Shown: positions 1-4,989 of the stretch, in pieces | Position numbering within the stretch: the stretch's first letter is position 1 | Layout: each line of letters opens with the position of its first letter | Notes under the pieces: generated by a model | Seen by the model: the letters and a program-made list of their open reading frames with translations, nothing else | Database searches by the model: none | What the model was told of the DNA's origin: nothing | Position numbers and translations under genes: made by a program | NCBI GenBank assembly: GCA_964608185.1 | Contig: CAZSMR010000044.1 | Span: forward strand, 1-8,096 | Reading direction: 5' to 3' | From: Porticoccus sp964608185 | GTDB taxonomy: Bacteria; Pseudomonadota; Gammaproteobacteria; Pseudomonadales; Porticoccaceae | Length of the DNA: 8,096 bases

Positions 1-27
1 ATGCAAGCAGACCGCTTTGAGCTGTAA
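1..27 (+). CDS. Possible C-terminal tail of an upstream gene (partial)
   Basis: The first 24 bases read as an open frame (MQADRFEL) ending in TAA at 25-27. They are visibly less AT-rich than the sequence after them, as expected for the last codons of a gene that begins outside the window. Eight residues are too few to name a family, and the other two forward frames also close quickly, so this is only a suggestion. Confidence 0.2.
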   Translation: MQADRFEL

Positions 28-92
28 CTAAAGCATAAAAATTACCTTAACTATGAACCATGCTTTAGATGGTTTGTAGTTTGTGGTTTTTT
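28..92 (+). terminator. Possible stem-loop and T-run after the left-edge gene
   Basis: CTAAAGCAT (28-36) and ATGCTTTAG (60-68) form a perfect 9-bp inverted repeat with a 23-nt loop. An alternative, smaller hairpin AACCAT/ATGGTT (56-61 with 69-74) overlaps it. Seven T residues lie at 86-92, farther from the stem than in a typical intrinsic terminator. The position after a likely stop codon fits a terminator, but the geometry is poor. Nothing else is clear in the gene-free stretch to 187 apart from a purine-rich run at about 150-170. Confidence 0.25.
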
Positions 93-187
93 TATCTTCT
101 ATTTTTATCATCTTGTAACCAGGATTAATACTCTTGTTTTACTTGTTGTGGAGAAAAGAGAAAAAGAAAGAATAGGATTTATACGAA

Positions 188-556
188 ATGAAAAAATTCC
201 TCATACCATTACTGCTGCTACTCTTTGTAGCTAATGCTGCTGCTACTGATTTTCCAGATGTTATCAATACAAATGTATCTGGATTGATTATAAAATATTT
301 AGGATGCTCTCCTGGCGCATACTACGGTAGATGGGTAAATAAAAATGAAACTTCGTTAGAGGATAGAACCATCTCCATTGAAAGTTTTGACGATGATGGC
401 AATACAATAGGGACGTGTGGTGGGAAAACTATAAGAAAAATGCATGCAAAGATACAAAGTACTTTTAGCATCCAATGCAATTGCCGGTATTCAAAAACAG
501 TCAAAATTACCGTAAGTGAGCCTGTAGATTCAGGAAATATAAAAGTGGAAATTTGA
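188..556 (+). CDS. Small secreted four-cysteine protein, function unknown
   Basis: The 122-residue product starts with a textbook Sec signal peptide: MKK, a Leu-rich hydrophobic core, then a small-residue stretch ending about ANAAA with probable cleavage near residue 19. The mature part is about 100 residues with four cysteines (about 40, 77, 97 and 99), the last two as a CNC motif, so one or two disulfides in the periplasm are plausible. The remaining sequence alternates polar and hydrophobic residues in a way that suggests beta strands. I do not recognise the family. The start is supported by AGGA at 174-177, ten bases before the ATG, which is slightly long. It is the first of four small exported or membrane proteins on this strand. 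Its first dozen codons resemble those of the gene at 1205 at the nucleotide level. Confidence 0.75.
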   Translation: MKKFLIPLLLLLFVANAAATDFPDVINTNVSGLIIKYLGCSPGAYYGRWVNKNETSLEDRTISIESFDDDGNTIGTCGGKTIRKMHAKIQSTFSIQCNCRYSKTVKITVSEPVDSGNIKVEI

Positions 557-613
557 AAATATTAGGACTAATATTAAGATGCATTCACAACGAAAAAGAA
601 CAGGAACTAAGAT

Positions 614-823
614 ATGAAAAAATTGACAGTAGCATTTTTTATTTTGATTTTAAGTACAATGTCAAATGTTTACGCCAGCCATTGTGGTGGAAGTCATGCA
701 GCTGATAAAGTGCAAGTCACTGATAAGGATCAAAAGGCCCATGACGACCATGACAACCATGACGACCATGACGACCATGACGACCAAGATGATCATGATA
801 AAAAAGATGGGCAAGACACATAA
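614..823 (+). CDS. Small periplasmic His/Asp-repeat protein, probable metal binding
   Basis: The 69-residue product has a Sec signal peptide, cleaved probably after VYA near residue 21. The mature peptide of under 50 residues begins SHCGGSH and carries consecutive HDD-type triplets (HDD, HDN, HDD, HDD, HDD, QDD, HD) before a Lys/Asp tail. Dense alternating His and Asp residues are typical of low-complexity divalent-metal binders (zinc, nickel or copper buffers), and the Cys/His at the mature N terminus could add ligands. That role is inferred from composition, since no catalytic domain is present. Shine-Dalgarno AGGAA at 602-606 is 7 bases before the ATG. No metal transporter gene is adjacent, so the context does not say which metal. 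The tract is built from a nearly exact 9-bp DNA repeat and should vary in length between strains. Confidence 0.75.
   Translation: MKKLTVAFFILILSTMSNVYASHCGGSHAADKVQVTDKDQKAHDDHDNHDDHDDHDDQDDHDKKDGQDT
740..799 (+). repeat. In-frame 9-bp tandem repeat (CATGACGAC)n
   Basis: Units begin at 740, 749, 758, 767, 776, 785 and 794 (last one partial). Four are exactly CATGACGAC, one is CATGACAAC, and the final units decay to CAAGATGAT and CATGAT. Each unit encodes His-Asp-Asp. Because the period is a multiple of three, slippage would add or remove metal-ligand triplets without shifting the frame. Confidence 0.9.
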
Positions 824-941
824 AATCTAAATAGAAATATAAGATTTAATCAATTAATCCTATATATTTTAATAGCTTAAAAATAATACGCTAACATTTC
901 TTGTTGTATGTATCTTTGAGTAATTAATTAAGGAAAATTCT

Positions 942-1181
942 GTGGGAATAGGCTTATATTTCCTCTGTGTGGCCGGCTGTTATTATTGGCAAATGAAAGG
1001 ATTCAAGCTTGAGTATGAGGTCTGGAATAGCAAAGGTAGAGAAGAATACACTAAGTTCGAGATAGATTATTATCTCAAAAGGTTTGAAACCGATAGACGT
1101 CAGATGTGGTTATGGAGTTTCGTAGGTGGAGCTTATTTGTGGACCCCCGTTTATTTGCTTATTCTCGGACCTTTCAAATAG
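942..1181 (+). CDS. Small two-helix membrane protein, GTG start, function unknown
   Basis: The 79-residue product has a hydrophobic N-terminal segment (about residues 2-16, rich in aromatics and cysteine). A charged central part of about 35 residues (Glu, Lys, Arg, Tyr rich) follows, then a second hydrophobic segment (about 54-76, Trp/Leu/Tyr rich) ending in GPFK. This suggests a hairpin inner-membrane topology with a soluble loop. The GTG start is chosen because AGGAA at 931-935 sits 6 bases upstream and an in-frame TAA at 921-923 leaves no ATG alternative. It ends 23 bases before the next gene and may be co-transcribed with it. I do not recognise a family. The ordered hydropathy and the ribosome site argue that it is real. 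Confidence 0.6.
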   Translation: MGIGLYFLCVAGCYYWQMKGFKLEYEVWNSKGREEYTKFEIDYYLKRFETDRRQMWLWSFVGGAYLWTPVYLLILGPFK

Positions 1182-1204
1182 AAAATAAAAAGTGATTGTG
1201 CGAA

Positions 1205-1600
1205 ATGAAAATACTTCTTACCCCATTACTACTAATAATTACATTAGTATTTTCATCACCTTCCATTAGTGATTGGACGAAAGTAGCTAAAATTGTTGAT
1301 GGAACTGACTACTATGTGGATTTAGAGAGAATTAGAAAAAAAAATGGGTATATTTATTTCTGGGCTTTATCTGATAGCCCAGAACCGTGTAAACACGGTC
1401 ATTTGTCTGGTAAAACCCACAAAAAAGTTGACTGTATGTTGATGCGTTATCAGGATTTAAGTTTTATTAACTATAAACAATCTATGGGACTTGGGTCTGA
1501 GGATAGAGAGAATAATTACAGCCCTAAAAACCAAGAATGGGAATATCCTCAACCTGATTCATCATCAGAAGCAATTCTAAAAGCAGCCTGTGGTGAGTGA
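1205..1600 (+). CDS. Secreted hypothetical protein of a recurring marine family
   Basis: The ATG at 1205 gives 131 residues and begins directly with a signal peptide (MKILLTPLLL core, cleavage near SIS|DW, residue 22). The in-frame TTG at 1196 only adds three residues in front of it. The mature protein starts DWTKVAKIVDGTDYYVD, then has an aromatic YFWALSD segment, a Cys-Met-x-x-Arg-Tyr motif near residues 77-81, and a C-terminal WEYPQP..S..EAILK..C block. From memory this order (W.....V.G..YYVD, YFW.LSD, C.L.RY, W.YP.P.S..E.IL...C) recurs in many uncharacterised proteins from marine bacteria. It is loosely reminiscent of the surface-adhesin E-type fold. Its biochemical role is not known. Three cysteines (about 62, 77 and 129) allow one disulfide. 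No strong Shine-Dalgarno is visible. It is the last gene of the + strand group. Confidence 0.75.
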   Translation: MKILLTPLLLIITLVFSSPSISDWTKVAKIVDGTDYYVDLERIRKKNGYIYFWALSDSPEPCKHGHLSGKTHKKVDCMLMRYQDLSFINYKQSMGLGSEDRENNYSPKNQEWEYPQPDSSSEAILKAACGE

Positions 1601-1620
1601 TATAAATTTAAACTAAAGAT

Positions 1621-1650
1621 TAGGCTGCTATATGCGTAGCATAGCGCCTA
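1621..1650. terminator. Imperfect hairpin between convergent genes, possible terminator
   Basis: TAGGC (1621-1625) pairs with GCCTA (1646-1650), and GCTAT (1627-1631) pairs with ATAGC (1641-1645). A single bulged T lies at 1626, and the loop is 9 nt. This ten-pair stem sits 21 bases after the stop of the secreted-protein gene and faces the - strand microprotein gene. There is no immediate T tract on the + side and only weak T-richness on the - side, so intrinsic termination is unproven. Confidence 0.4.
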
Positions 1651-1679
1651 AAGGCTGGTTTTGACTGGTAAAAAAATAA

Positions 1680-1775
1680 TTAAAAAGGATTATACGTCCA
1701 ATCCATAGACCACCACAGCGGAATTGATACAGTAAAAATAAATAACCAAAGCAGTATTTTTTTCTTCGCACTCAT
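1680..1775 (-). CDS. 31-residue single-helix membrane microprotein with strong RBS
   Basis: On the - strand an ATG at 1775 opens 31 codons ending in TAA at 1680-1682. The product begins MSAKKK, continues with a hydrophobic, aromatic segment of about 16-18 residues (ILLWLFIFTVSIPLWW) and ends in a short polar tail, SMDWTYNPF. This is a classic positive-inside single-span membrane microprotein. The decisive evidence is the upstream GAGGAGGTT, with AGGAGGT at 1780-1786 (- strand), 4 bases before the ATG. This is the strongest Shine-Dalgarno in the window, and such a match is unlikely to precede a coherent hydrophobic ORF by chance. It lies 134 bases downstream of the Rap1a/Tai-like gene on the same strand, but probably too far to assume one transcript. 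Function unknown. Confidence 0.6.
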   Translation of the reverse strand: MSAKKKILLWLFIFTVSIPLWWSMDWTYNPF

Positions 1776-1779
1776 ATCA

Positions 1780-1786
1780 ACCTCCT
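1780..1786 (-). promoter_or_regulatory. Near-consensus Shine-Dalgarno AGGAGGT
   Basis: Reading the - strand, AGGAGGT is followed by TGAT and then the ATG of the 31-codon ORF. It is the main reason for calling that ORF a gene. Confidence 0.7.
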
Positions 1787-1909
1787 CTTGTAACCTCTAT
1801 ACAGTAAACATTTAAAAGATATAGGTAAGTATATAGGTACATATTTATGTGGCTTTAGAAAGTCTATATGAAAGAGAGATTAATAAAAGTGTCAGTTAGG
1901 TTGTATGAT

Positions 1910-2248
1910 TTACTTGCAAGGGTACTTCTTGGATATTATCTCCCATATAAACTCTTCTGCAGGGACCCTTATTGATGGTGATTTTGGAGCTTGTTGTATT
2001 TTAGTCATGACATATCTTTTCACTTCACCGTGAGTTACATCATCAGGAACACACCAATTTGGCATTAAATTATAATATGCCTCTATGGCTCCCTCACAGA
2101 AACCTTTCGCATATCTTGTCTCTTTGGGTTCACACGCTGATTGCAGAAACCAAGTTTGCATAGGTGTTGAAATTCTATCTGCTATAGCTGAAGGCGATAT
2201 AACTAATATCATTGAAGTTAAGATGACTCTGAGTCTGTCTTGCATCAT
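1910..2248 (-). CDS. Rap1a/Tai-like periplasmic protein
   Basis: The 112-residue product has a signal peptide (hydrophobic residues about 7-22, SAIA cleavage near 23). Its mature domain matches the pattern I associate with the Rap1a/Tai immunity family. That pattern is a first Cys (39), then GFCEGAIEAYY (about 49-59), a WCVPDDVTHGEVKRYV block with Cys66, a region resembling the family's yL..P segment, and a C-terminal PC (Cys111). Four cysteines suit two disulfides. Characterised Rap1a/Tai proteins sit in the periplasm and inhibit cell-wall amidase effectors of type VI secretion systems, but many family members occur with no toxin nearby and may do something else. No effector or secretion gene is visible here. 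Start: two consecutive ATG codons (2248 and 2245). The upstream AAAGAG overlaps the stop of the preceding membrane gene, suggesting translational coupling. Family assignment is from motif memory. Confidence 0.65.
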   Translation of the reverse strand: MMQDRLRVILTSMILVISPSAIADRISTPMQTWFLQSACEPKETRYAKGFCEGAIEAYYNLMPNWCVPDDVTHGEVKRYVMTKIQQAPKSPSIRVPAEEFIWEIISKKYPCK

Positions 2249-2255
2249 AAGCTCT

Positions 2256-2495
2256 TTAATGGCTCTTTGTATTGTTAAAAATTACTATGTATATCACATG
2301 AATAATTAAGGGGATAGAGCAGATGAACCACGGTAGGAAGTCATTCAAGCCATTTATCAACGAAAGGGACAAACCTACTAGAGAGAACATACTTAAAATA
2401 AAGATTACTAACTTTCTAGTTAAGTATTTGTTTAAAAAAAAACATGAGATGAAAACTGCAGCAACAGCTACTAAAGCCCAAAATAAAATAATCAT
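2256..2495 (-). CDS. Small three-helix membrane protein, coupled to the Rap1a/Tai-like gene
   Basis: The 79-residue product is almost entirely hydrophobic with three likely transmembrane segments (about residues 2-21, 28-48 and 53-73). A basic loop (NKYLTRK) separates the first two helices and the tail NNTKSH is polar. AGGAAG lies 9 bases before the ATG on the - strand. The stop codon is 7 bases before the next ATG, and TAAAGAG there probably doubles as the downstream ribosome site. The two genes should therefore be made together. I do not recognise the family. A Lys-rich + strand frame of 67 codons overlaps it, but the ordered hydropathy and the tight junction favour this strand. Confidence 0.65.
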   Translation of the reverse strand: MIILFWALVAVAAVFISCFFLNKYLTRKLVIFILSMFSLVGLSLSLINGLNDFLPWFICSIPLIIHVIYIVIFNNTKSH

Positions 2496-2541
2496 TTTAT
2501 ATATCTTCCTAATTAAAATTTACTGAAGCAATAAAATAAAT

Positions 2542-2557
2542 TACCGATCAATCGGTA
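2542..2557. promoter_or_regulatory. 16-bp palindrome TACCGAT-CA-ATCGGTA: operator or coq7 terminator
   Basis: Seven-base arms (2542-2548 and 2551-2557) are perfectly complementary around a CA centre. It is the longest compact palindrome in this gap and lies 46 bases upstream of the three-helix membrane gene, where a dimeric repressor could act. TetR-family operators often look like this. Read as RNA on the - strand, the same bases form TACCGA-TTGA-TCGGTA followed by AATTTATTTTATT, so it could equally be a weak intrinsic terminator 50 bases after the coq7 stop. The sequence alone does not decide. Confidence 0.45.
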
Positions 2558-2606
2558 TGAAGTCTAGCATCAGCTGCTATAAATTTTCCTATTACACTTA
2601 AAAAAA

Positions 2607-3170
2607 TCAAATCTTTTTTGCAACTTTAACCGCAACTGCAGATCCGAACTCTACAATTGAAAACCATATTCTTGCGATAGTAGAAAACTTAAGATCAGCG
2701 ATCTGTTTTTCCGCATCTTTTTGATGAGCGATTTCATCATAACAACATTTTTGAAGAACATATAAAAGTGCAGAATAACGTTCATTTCCTTTGAGATAAT
2801 TTATTTGTTCTTCATAGTGTTTTCTTACAAATGTTTCCACTGCGTTAATAGTAATACAAAAGGTTTTATAGCCTAATAAGGATGGAAAAAATCCAAGAAA
2901 AAATCCCATAATCTTCCATAAAATTAATAGCTTACTTTTTTTTGAGTCGCCAACAAGATACTGCATAATAATGAGGTGTTTAATTTCGGATTTTTCATGA
3001 TTTAGTGCCATTTGGTGAATTTTTTTTGACCAAAATACACACTTCGCCCCTTTATAAATCCATACGGCTCCGGTTTCACCTGCATGATTAGATCTCATCC
3101 ATGGGATTAGCTCTTTTGGTATAATTATATTTTTTGCTTTGAACTCTTCGAGCACATCGTTAGATTTCAT
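2607..3170 (-). CDS. coq7: Coq7-family 3-demethoxyubiquinol 3-hydroxylase (di-iron)
   Basis: The 187-residue product has the full Coq7 di-iron ligand set in the right order: Glu32 in SNHAGETGAVWIY, Glu62 and His65 in the first ExxH, Glu112 in AVET, and Glu146 and His149 in the second ExxH (DEIAH). The spacings (30, 3, 47, 34 and 3) match COQ7 closely. The family hydroxylates the demethoxy-ubiquinol ring in ubiquinone synthesis and binds the membrane surface. Here residues about 80-100 are hydrophobic and could be a membrane-dipping helix, and the C terminus has the usual Ala/Val/Lys pattern. It replaces UbiF in many proteobacteria. It begins 30 bases after the photolyase stop and is probably co-transcribed with it. 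The ribosome site is weak (AGGG about 13 bases upstream). Family confidence is high. The exact quinone substrate is inferred. Confidence 0.9.
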   Translation of the reverse strand: MKSNDVLEEFKAKNIIIPKELIPWMRSNHAGETGAVWIYKGAKCVFWSKKIHQMALNHEKSEIKHLIIMQYLVGDSKKSKLLILWKIMGFFLGFFPSLLGYKTFCITINAVETFVRKHYEEQINYLKGNERYSALLYVLQKCCYDEIAHQKDAEKQIADLKFSTIARIWFSIVEFGSAVAVKVAKKI

Positions 3171-3200
3171 TATAGATTTATGACCCTGATCTTTTTTTTG

Positions 3201-4718
3201 TTAAAAAGGCATTTCTTGTTGTAAGTTTTTTTGGATGGATAAATTTCCTTTATTTTTTTTTATTTTTTTTATATGAATTTTTTTTCTACTACCATGTTTT
3301 TTTAAGATGTCCCTGGAAACCTCATTATGCATGCTGCTATATCTTAACTTATAGATATTTTTTGCAGCTGCTTCTCTCGCATATCTTTCGTTGATAATAG
3401 GCAGTGGGTATTCATTTAAAGATATTGGATTATCCCATGGCTTATGAATATATTTAGTATCAAGAGTGGATAACTCAGGAACCCATTTACGAATAAACTT
3501 TCCTTCTGGATCATGATCCATACCTTGCTTGATTGGATTATATATACGAATACTATTAATTCCAGTCGTACCTGATTGCATTTGGATCTGGCTATAATGT
3601 ATTCCTGGCTCATAGTCTGTGAAAAGTCTAGCTAGATAAATTGCTGGCTCTTGCCAATGTAGCCATAGATGATAGCTAGCAAAGCTAATTAACATTGCTC
3701 TCATACGAAAGTTTAGCCAACCAGTTGAAATGAGTGATCTCATACAAGCATCCACCATCGGAAACCCAGTTCGACCCATTTTCCAAGCTTCAAAGTATGT
3801 TCGATTAATAGGATCTTGTCTTAGTGTATTGTAAACTGAATGCATATTTTCGTATTCTATTCGTGGCTCATCTTCAAGCTTTTGTATAAAATGACAATGC
3901 CAACGAAGCCTGCTAGAAAAAGAACGTAACGATCTTACCCATAAACTATTATTTTTTACTGAAGTACCTGCGTGGGCTATTTTTTCTGCTTCAGCTTTTT
4001 GAAAAACCTCACGTATTGAAATAGTTCCAAAAGCCAGATGGGGCGATAATCTTGAGCNNNNNNNNNNAGCTGTAACTGGTGAAGACATATGCTTTGTATA
4101 GTTGTATCCTCTTCCAGAAAAAAAACTATTCAGCATTTTTAATGCTTCTGAGCGACCCCCTTTTTGTATAACTGAACAGTTATCACTCTTAAGTCCTAGT
4201 TCTTTTGCACTTGGAATGCTATCGGAATTATATATATGATTCCGAAGTTTTCTTGGTTCACCATAAATGGGCTCCTGCATCTTGCCATACCAATGTTTCG
4301 ACCATCCATTACGGCTTTTTAGGCTTCTAAGTACCCCATTTTGTGTTGGTTGATTCCATTTTATTGAATTTTTAGAAGCCCATTTCTTGATTTTTCGATC
4401 ACGCTGATATGTCCAGTCATTCCAAGTTTCTTGATGAGACCAAAGAGTATCAATTTGATGATTTTCGTGAATTTGGTGTAGAATTTCTACAGCATCACCT
4501 GTTTTTATGACTAGATTCTGTCCAATTTTTTGAAGTGCTGTCTTTAGTTCAACTAGGCAATCGCAAAGAAATACATAATGACGGTGACTTAAATCAGCCT
4601 GATGCCATAATTCTGGCTCGAATATATAAATTGGTAAGACAGTTCCAGTCTTACTAGCCTCATATAGCGCTTCATTGTCAGAGATTCGAATGTCTCTTTT
4701 AAACCATACTACTTGCAT
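3201..4718 (-). CDS. Photolyase/cryptochrome-family FAD protein, atypical subclass
   Basis: Apart from a 10-N gap the frame is open for 505 residues, typical of the family. The N-terminal Rossmann-like antenna domain opens MQVVWFKRDIRISDNEAL. The FAD domain includes SRLSPHLAFGTISIREV (about 222-238), FEAWKMGRTGFPMVDA..R (about 309-327), GWLNFRMR (about 333-340), SGTTG...RIYNP (about 382-395) and DHDPEGKFIRKWVPEL (about 401-416). A Lys/Arg-rich tail follows. The family uses blue light and FADH- to repair pyrimidine dimers or to signal. By-eye alignment with E. coli PhrB places Trp359 at Trp355 but Trp382 at Ile378, Trp384 at Met380 and Asn341 at Phe337. Trp306, Trp277 and Glu274 also look replaced. 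It is therefore not a standard class I CPD photolyase and could be another repair subclass or a sensor. No iron-sulfur cysteine set is apparent. The ATG at 4718 is preferred to the TTG just before it. A LexA-like box lies upstream. Confidence 0.9.
   Translation of the reverse strand: MQVVWFKRDIRISDNEALYEASKTGTVLPIYIFEPELWHQADLSHRHYVFLCDCLVELKTALQKIGQNLVIKTGDAVEILHQIHENHQIDTLWSHQETWNDWTYQRDRKIKKWASKNSIKWNQPTQNGVLRSLKSRNGWSKHWYGKMQEPIYGEPRKLRNHIYNSDSIPSAKELGLKSDNCSVIQKGGRSEALKMLNSFFSGRGYNYTKHMSSPVTAXXXXSRLSPHLAFGTISIREVFQKAEAEKIAHAGTSVKNNSLWVRSLRSFSSRLRWHCHFIQKLEDEPRIEYENMHSVYNTLRQDPINRTYFEAWKMGRTGFPMVDACMRSLISTGWLNFRMRAMLISFASYHLWLHWQEPAIYLARLFTDYEPGIHYSQIQMQSGTTGINSIRIYNPIKQGMDHDPEGKFIRKWVPELSTLDTKYIHKPWDNPISLNEYPLPIINERYAREAAAKNIYKLRYSSMHNEVSRDILKKHGSRKKIHIKKIKKNKGNLSIQKNLQQEMPF
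4058..4067. other. Assembly gap (10 N) inside the photolyase gene
   Basis: Ten N hide three codons and the first base of a fourth (NGC on the coding strand, so Cys, Ser, Gly or Arg). The frame is identical on both sides, and the flanks TA (residues 216-217) and SRLSPHLA are where the family's FAD-binding motif continues. No residues need be missing beyond these four, so the gap length may be nearly exact rather than a placeholder. Confidence 0.95.
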
Positions 4719-4816
4719 CAAAAGATTAGCCTATTAACACGTAAAGTTAAAATCATATAGATTCAATTAATAAGCCCTTTGTAGGTTATATGAGTAATAA
4801 AATCTTGGATGTATTC

Positions 4817-4822
4817 ATTATA
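4817..4822 (-). promoter_or_regulatory. Leftward -10 hexamer TATAAT for photolyase-coq7
   Basis: On the - strand a perfect TATAAT ends 5 bases from the LexA-like box. The box covers the place where a -35 would be (CTGTAT at 17-bp spacing, a poor -35). Transcription would start near 4810, leaving about 90 bases before the photolyase ATG. Confidence 0.5.
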
Positions 4823-4827
4823 TAATT

Positions 4828-4847
4828 AACTGTTTAAATATACAGTA
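4828..4847. promoter_or_regulatory. LexA/SOS-box-like operator, CTGT-N8-ACAG
   Basis: The 20 bases AACTGTTTAAATATACAGTA match the E. coli LexA consensus at 17 of 20 positions, including all eight core bases CTGT...ACAG and the A/T-rich centre. The site lies between divergent genes, about 110 bases before the photolyase ATG, and outward-facing TATAAT hexamers flank it on both sides. LexA bound here could repress both directions and release them after DNA damage. The match is seen directly. Regulation by LexA is inferred, and no lexA gene is in the window. Confidence 0.7.
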
Positions 4848-4853
4848 TATAAT
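4848..4853 (+). promoter_or_regulatory. Rightward -10 hexamer TATAAT towards the FKBP gene
   Basis: A perfect TATAAT abuts the LexA-like box. TTAACT at 4826-4831 is a plausible -35 with a 16-bp spacer, so the operator would sit in the -35 to -10 interval. The start near 4860 is far (over 300 bases) from the FKBP ATG and about 130 bases from the 49-codon ORF. In the rest of the stretch to 4989 I see no other clear signal. Confidence 0.45.
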
Positions 4854-4989
4854 GAAAAAAATAAAAATAGATTAGCTAGTATTAAAGCTATGTGTCTTAT
4901 AGAAACTATTATGAAATAAAGAGCGCGGTTAAGTTAAAAAATTAAATAAGCAATGAGCTACATTAGGCTACTATTTAAAAGGTAAGCTA

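Larger units (their letters stand above)
1601..1909. other. Gene-poor interval with a hairpin, a microprotein gene and a direct repeat
   Basis: No ORF of ordinary length lies here. It contains the imperfect hairpin at 1621-1650 and the 31-codon gene at 1680-1775 on the - strand. It also holds a 9-bp direct repeat ATATAGGTA at 1819-1827 and 1831-1839, spaced 12 bp start to start. The repeat lies 44-64 bases upstream of the microprotein start and could be part of its promoter or an operator. I see no convincing -35/-10 pair. Confidence 0.5.

Noticed and set aside
558..575. AATATTA-GGAC-TAATATT hairpin after the first secreted-protein gene
   Set aside because: The seven-pair stem is made only of A-T pairs with no T-run after it, so it is expected by chance in DNA this AT-rich.
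1618..1653. attC-like integron recombination site (TTAGGC...GCCTAA)
   Set aside because: The arms are in the opposite order to attC core boxes, only one copy exists, and no integrase or cassette-boundary repeats are visible between the small genes.
1868..1975. 35-codon + strand ORF starting MKERLIKVSV
   Set aside because: No ribosome site, and its 3' half overlaps the conserved C terminus of the Rap1a/Tai-like gene on the other strand.
2085..2309. 74-codon + strand ORF
   Set aside because: It lies antisense across the Rap1a/Tai-like gene, whose signal peptide and cysteine motifs are far more convincing.
2323..2526. 67-codon + strand ORF with an AAGGGG-like site upstream
   Set aside because: It is the antisense of the three-helix membrane gene. 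Its Lys/Ile-rich composition is what the complement of Phe/Leu codons gives, and the - strand gene has a good ribosome site and a tight junction with the next gene.
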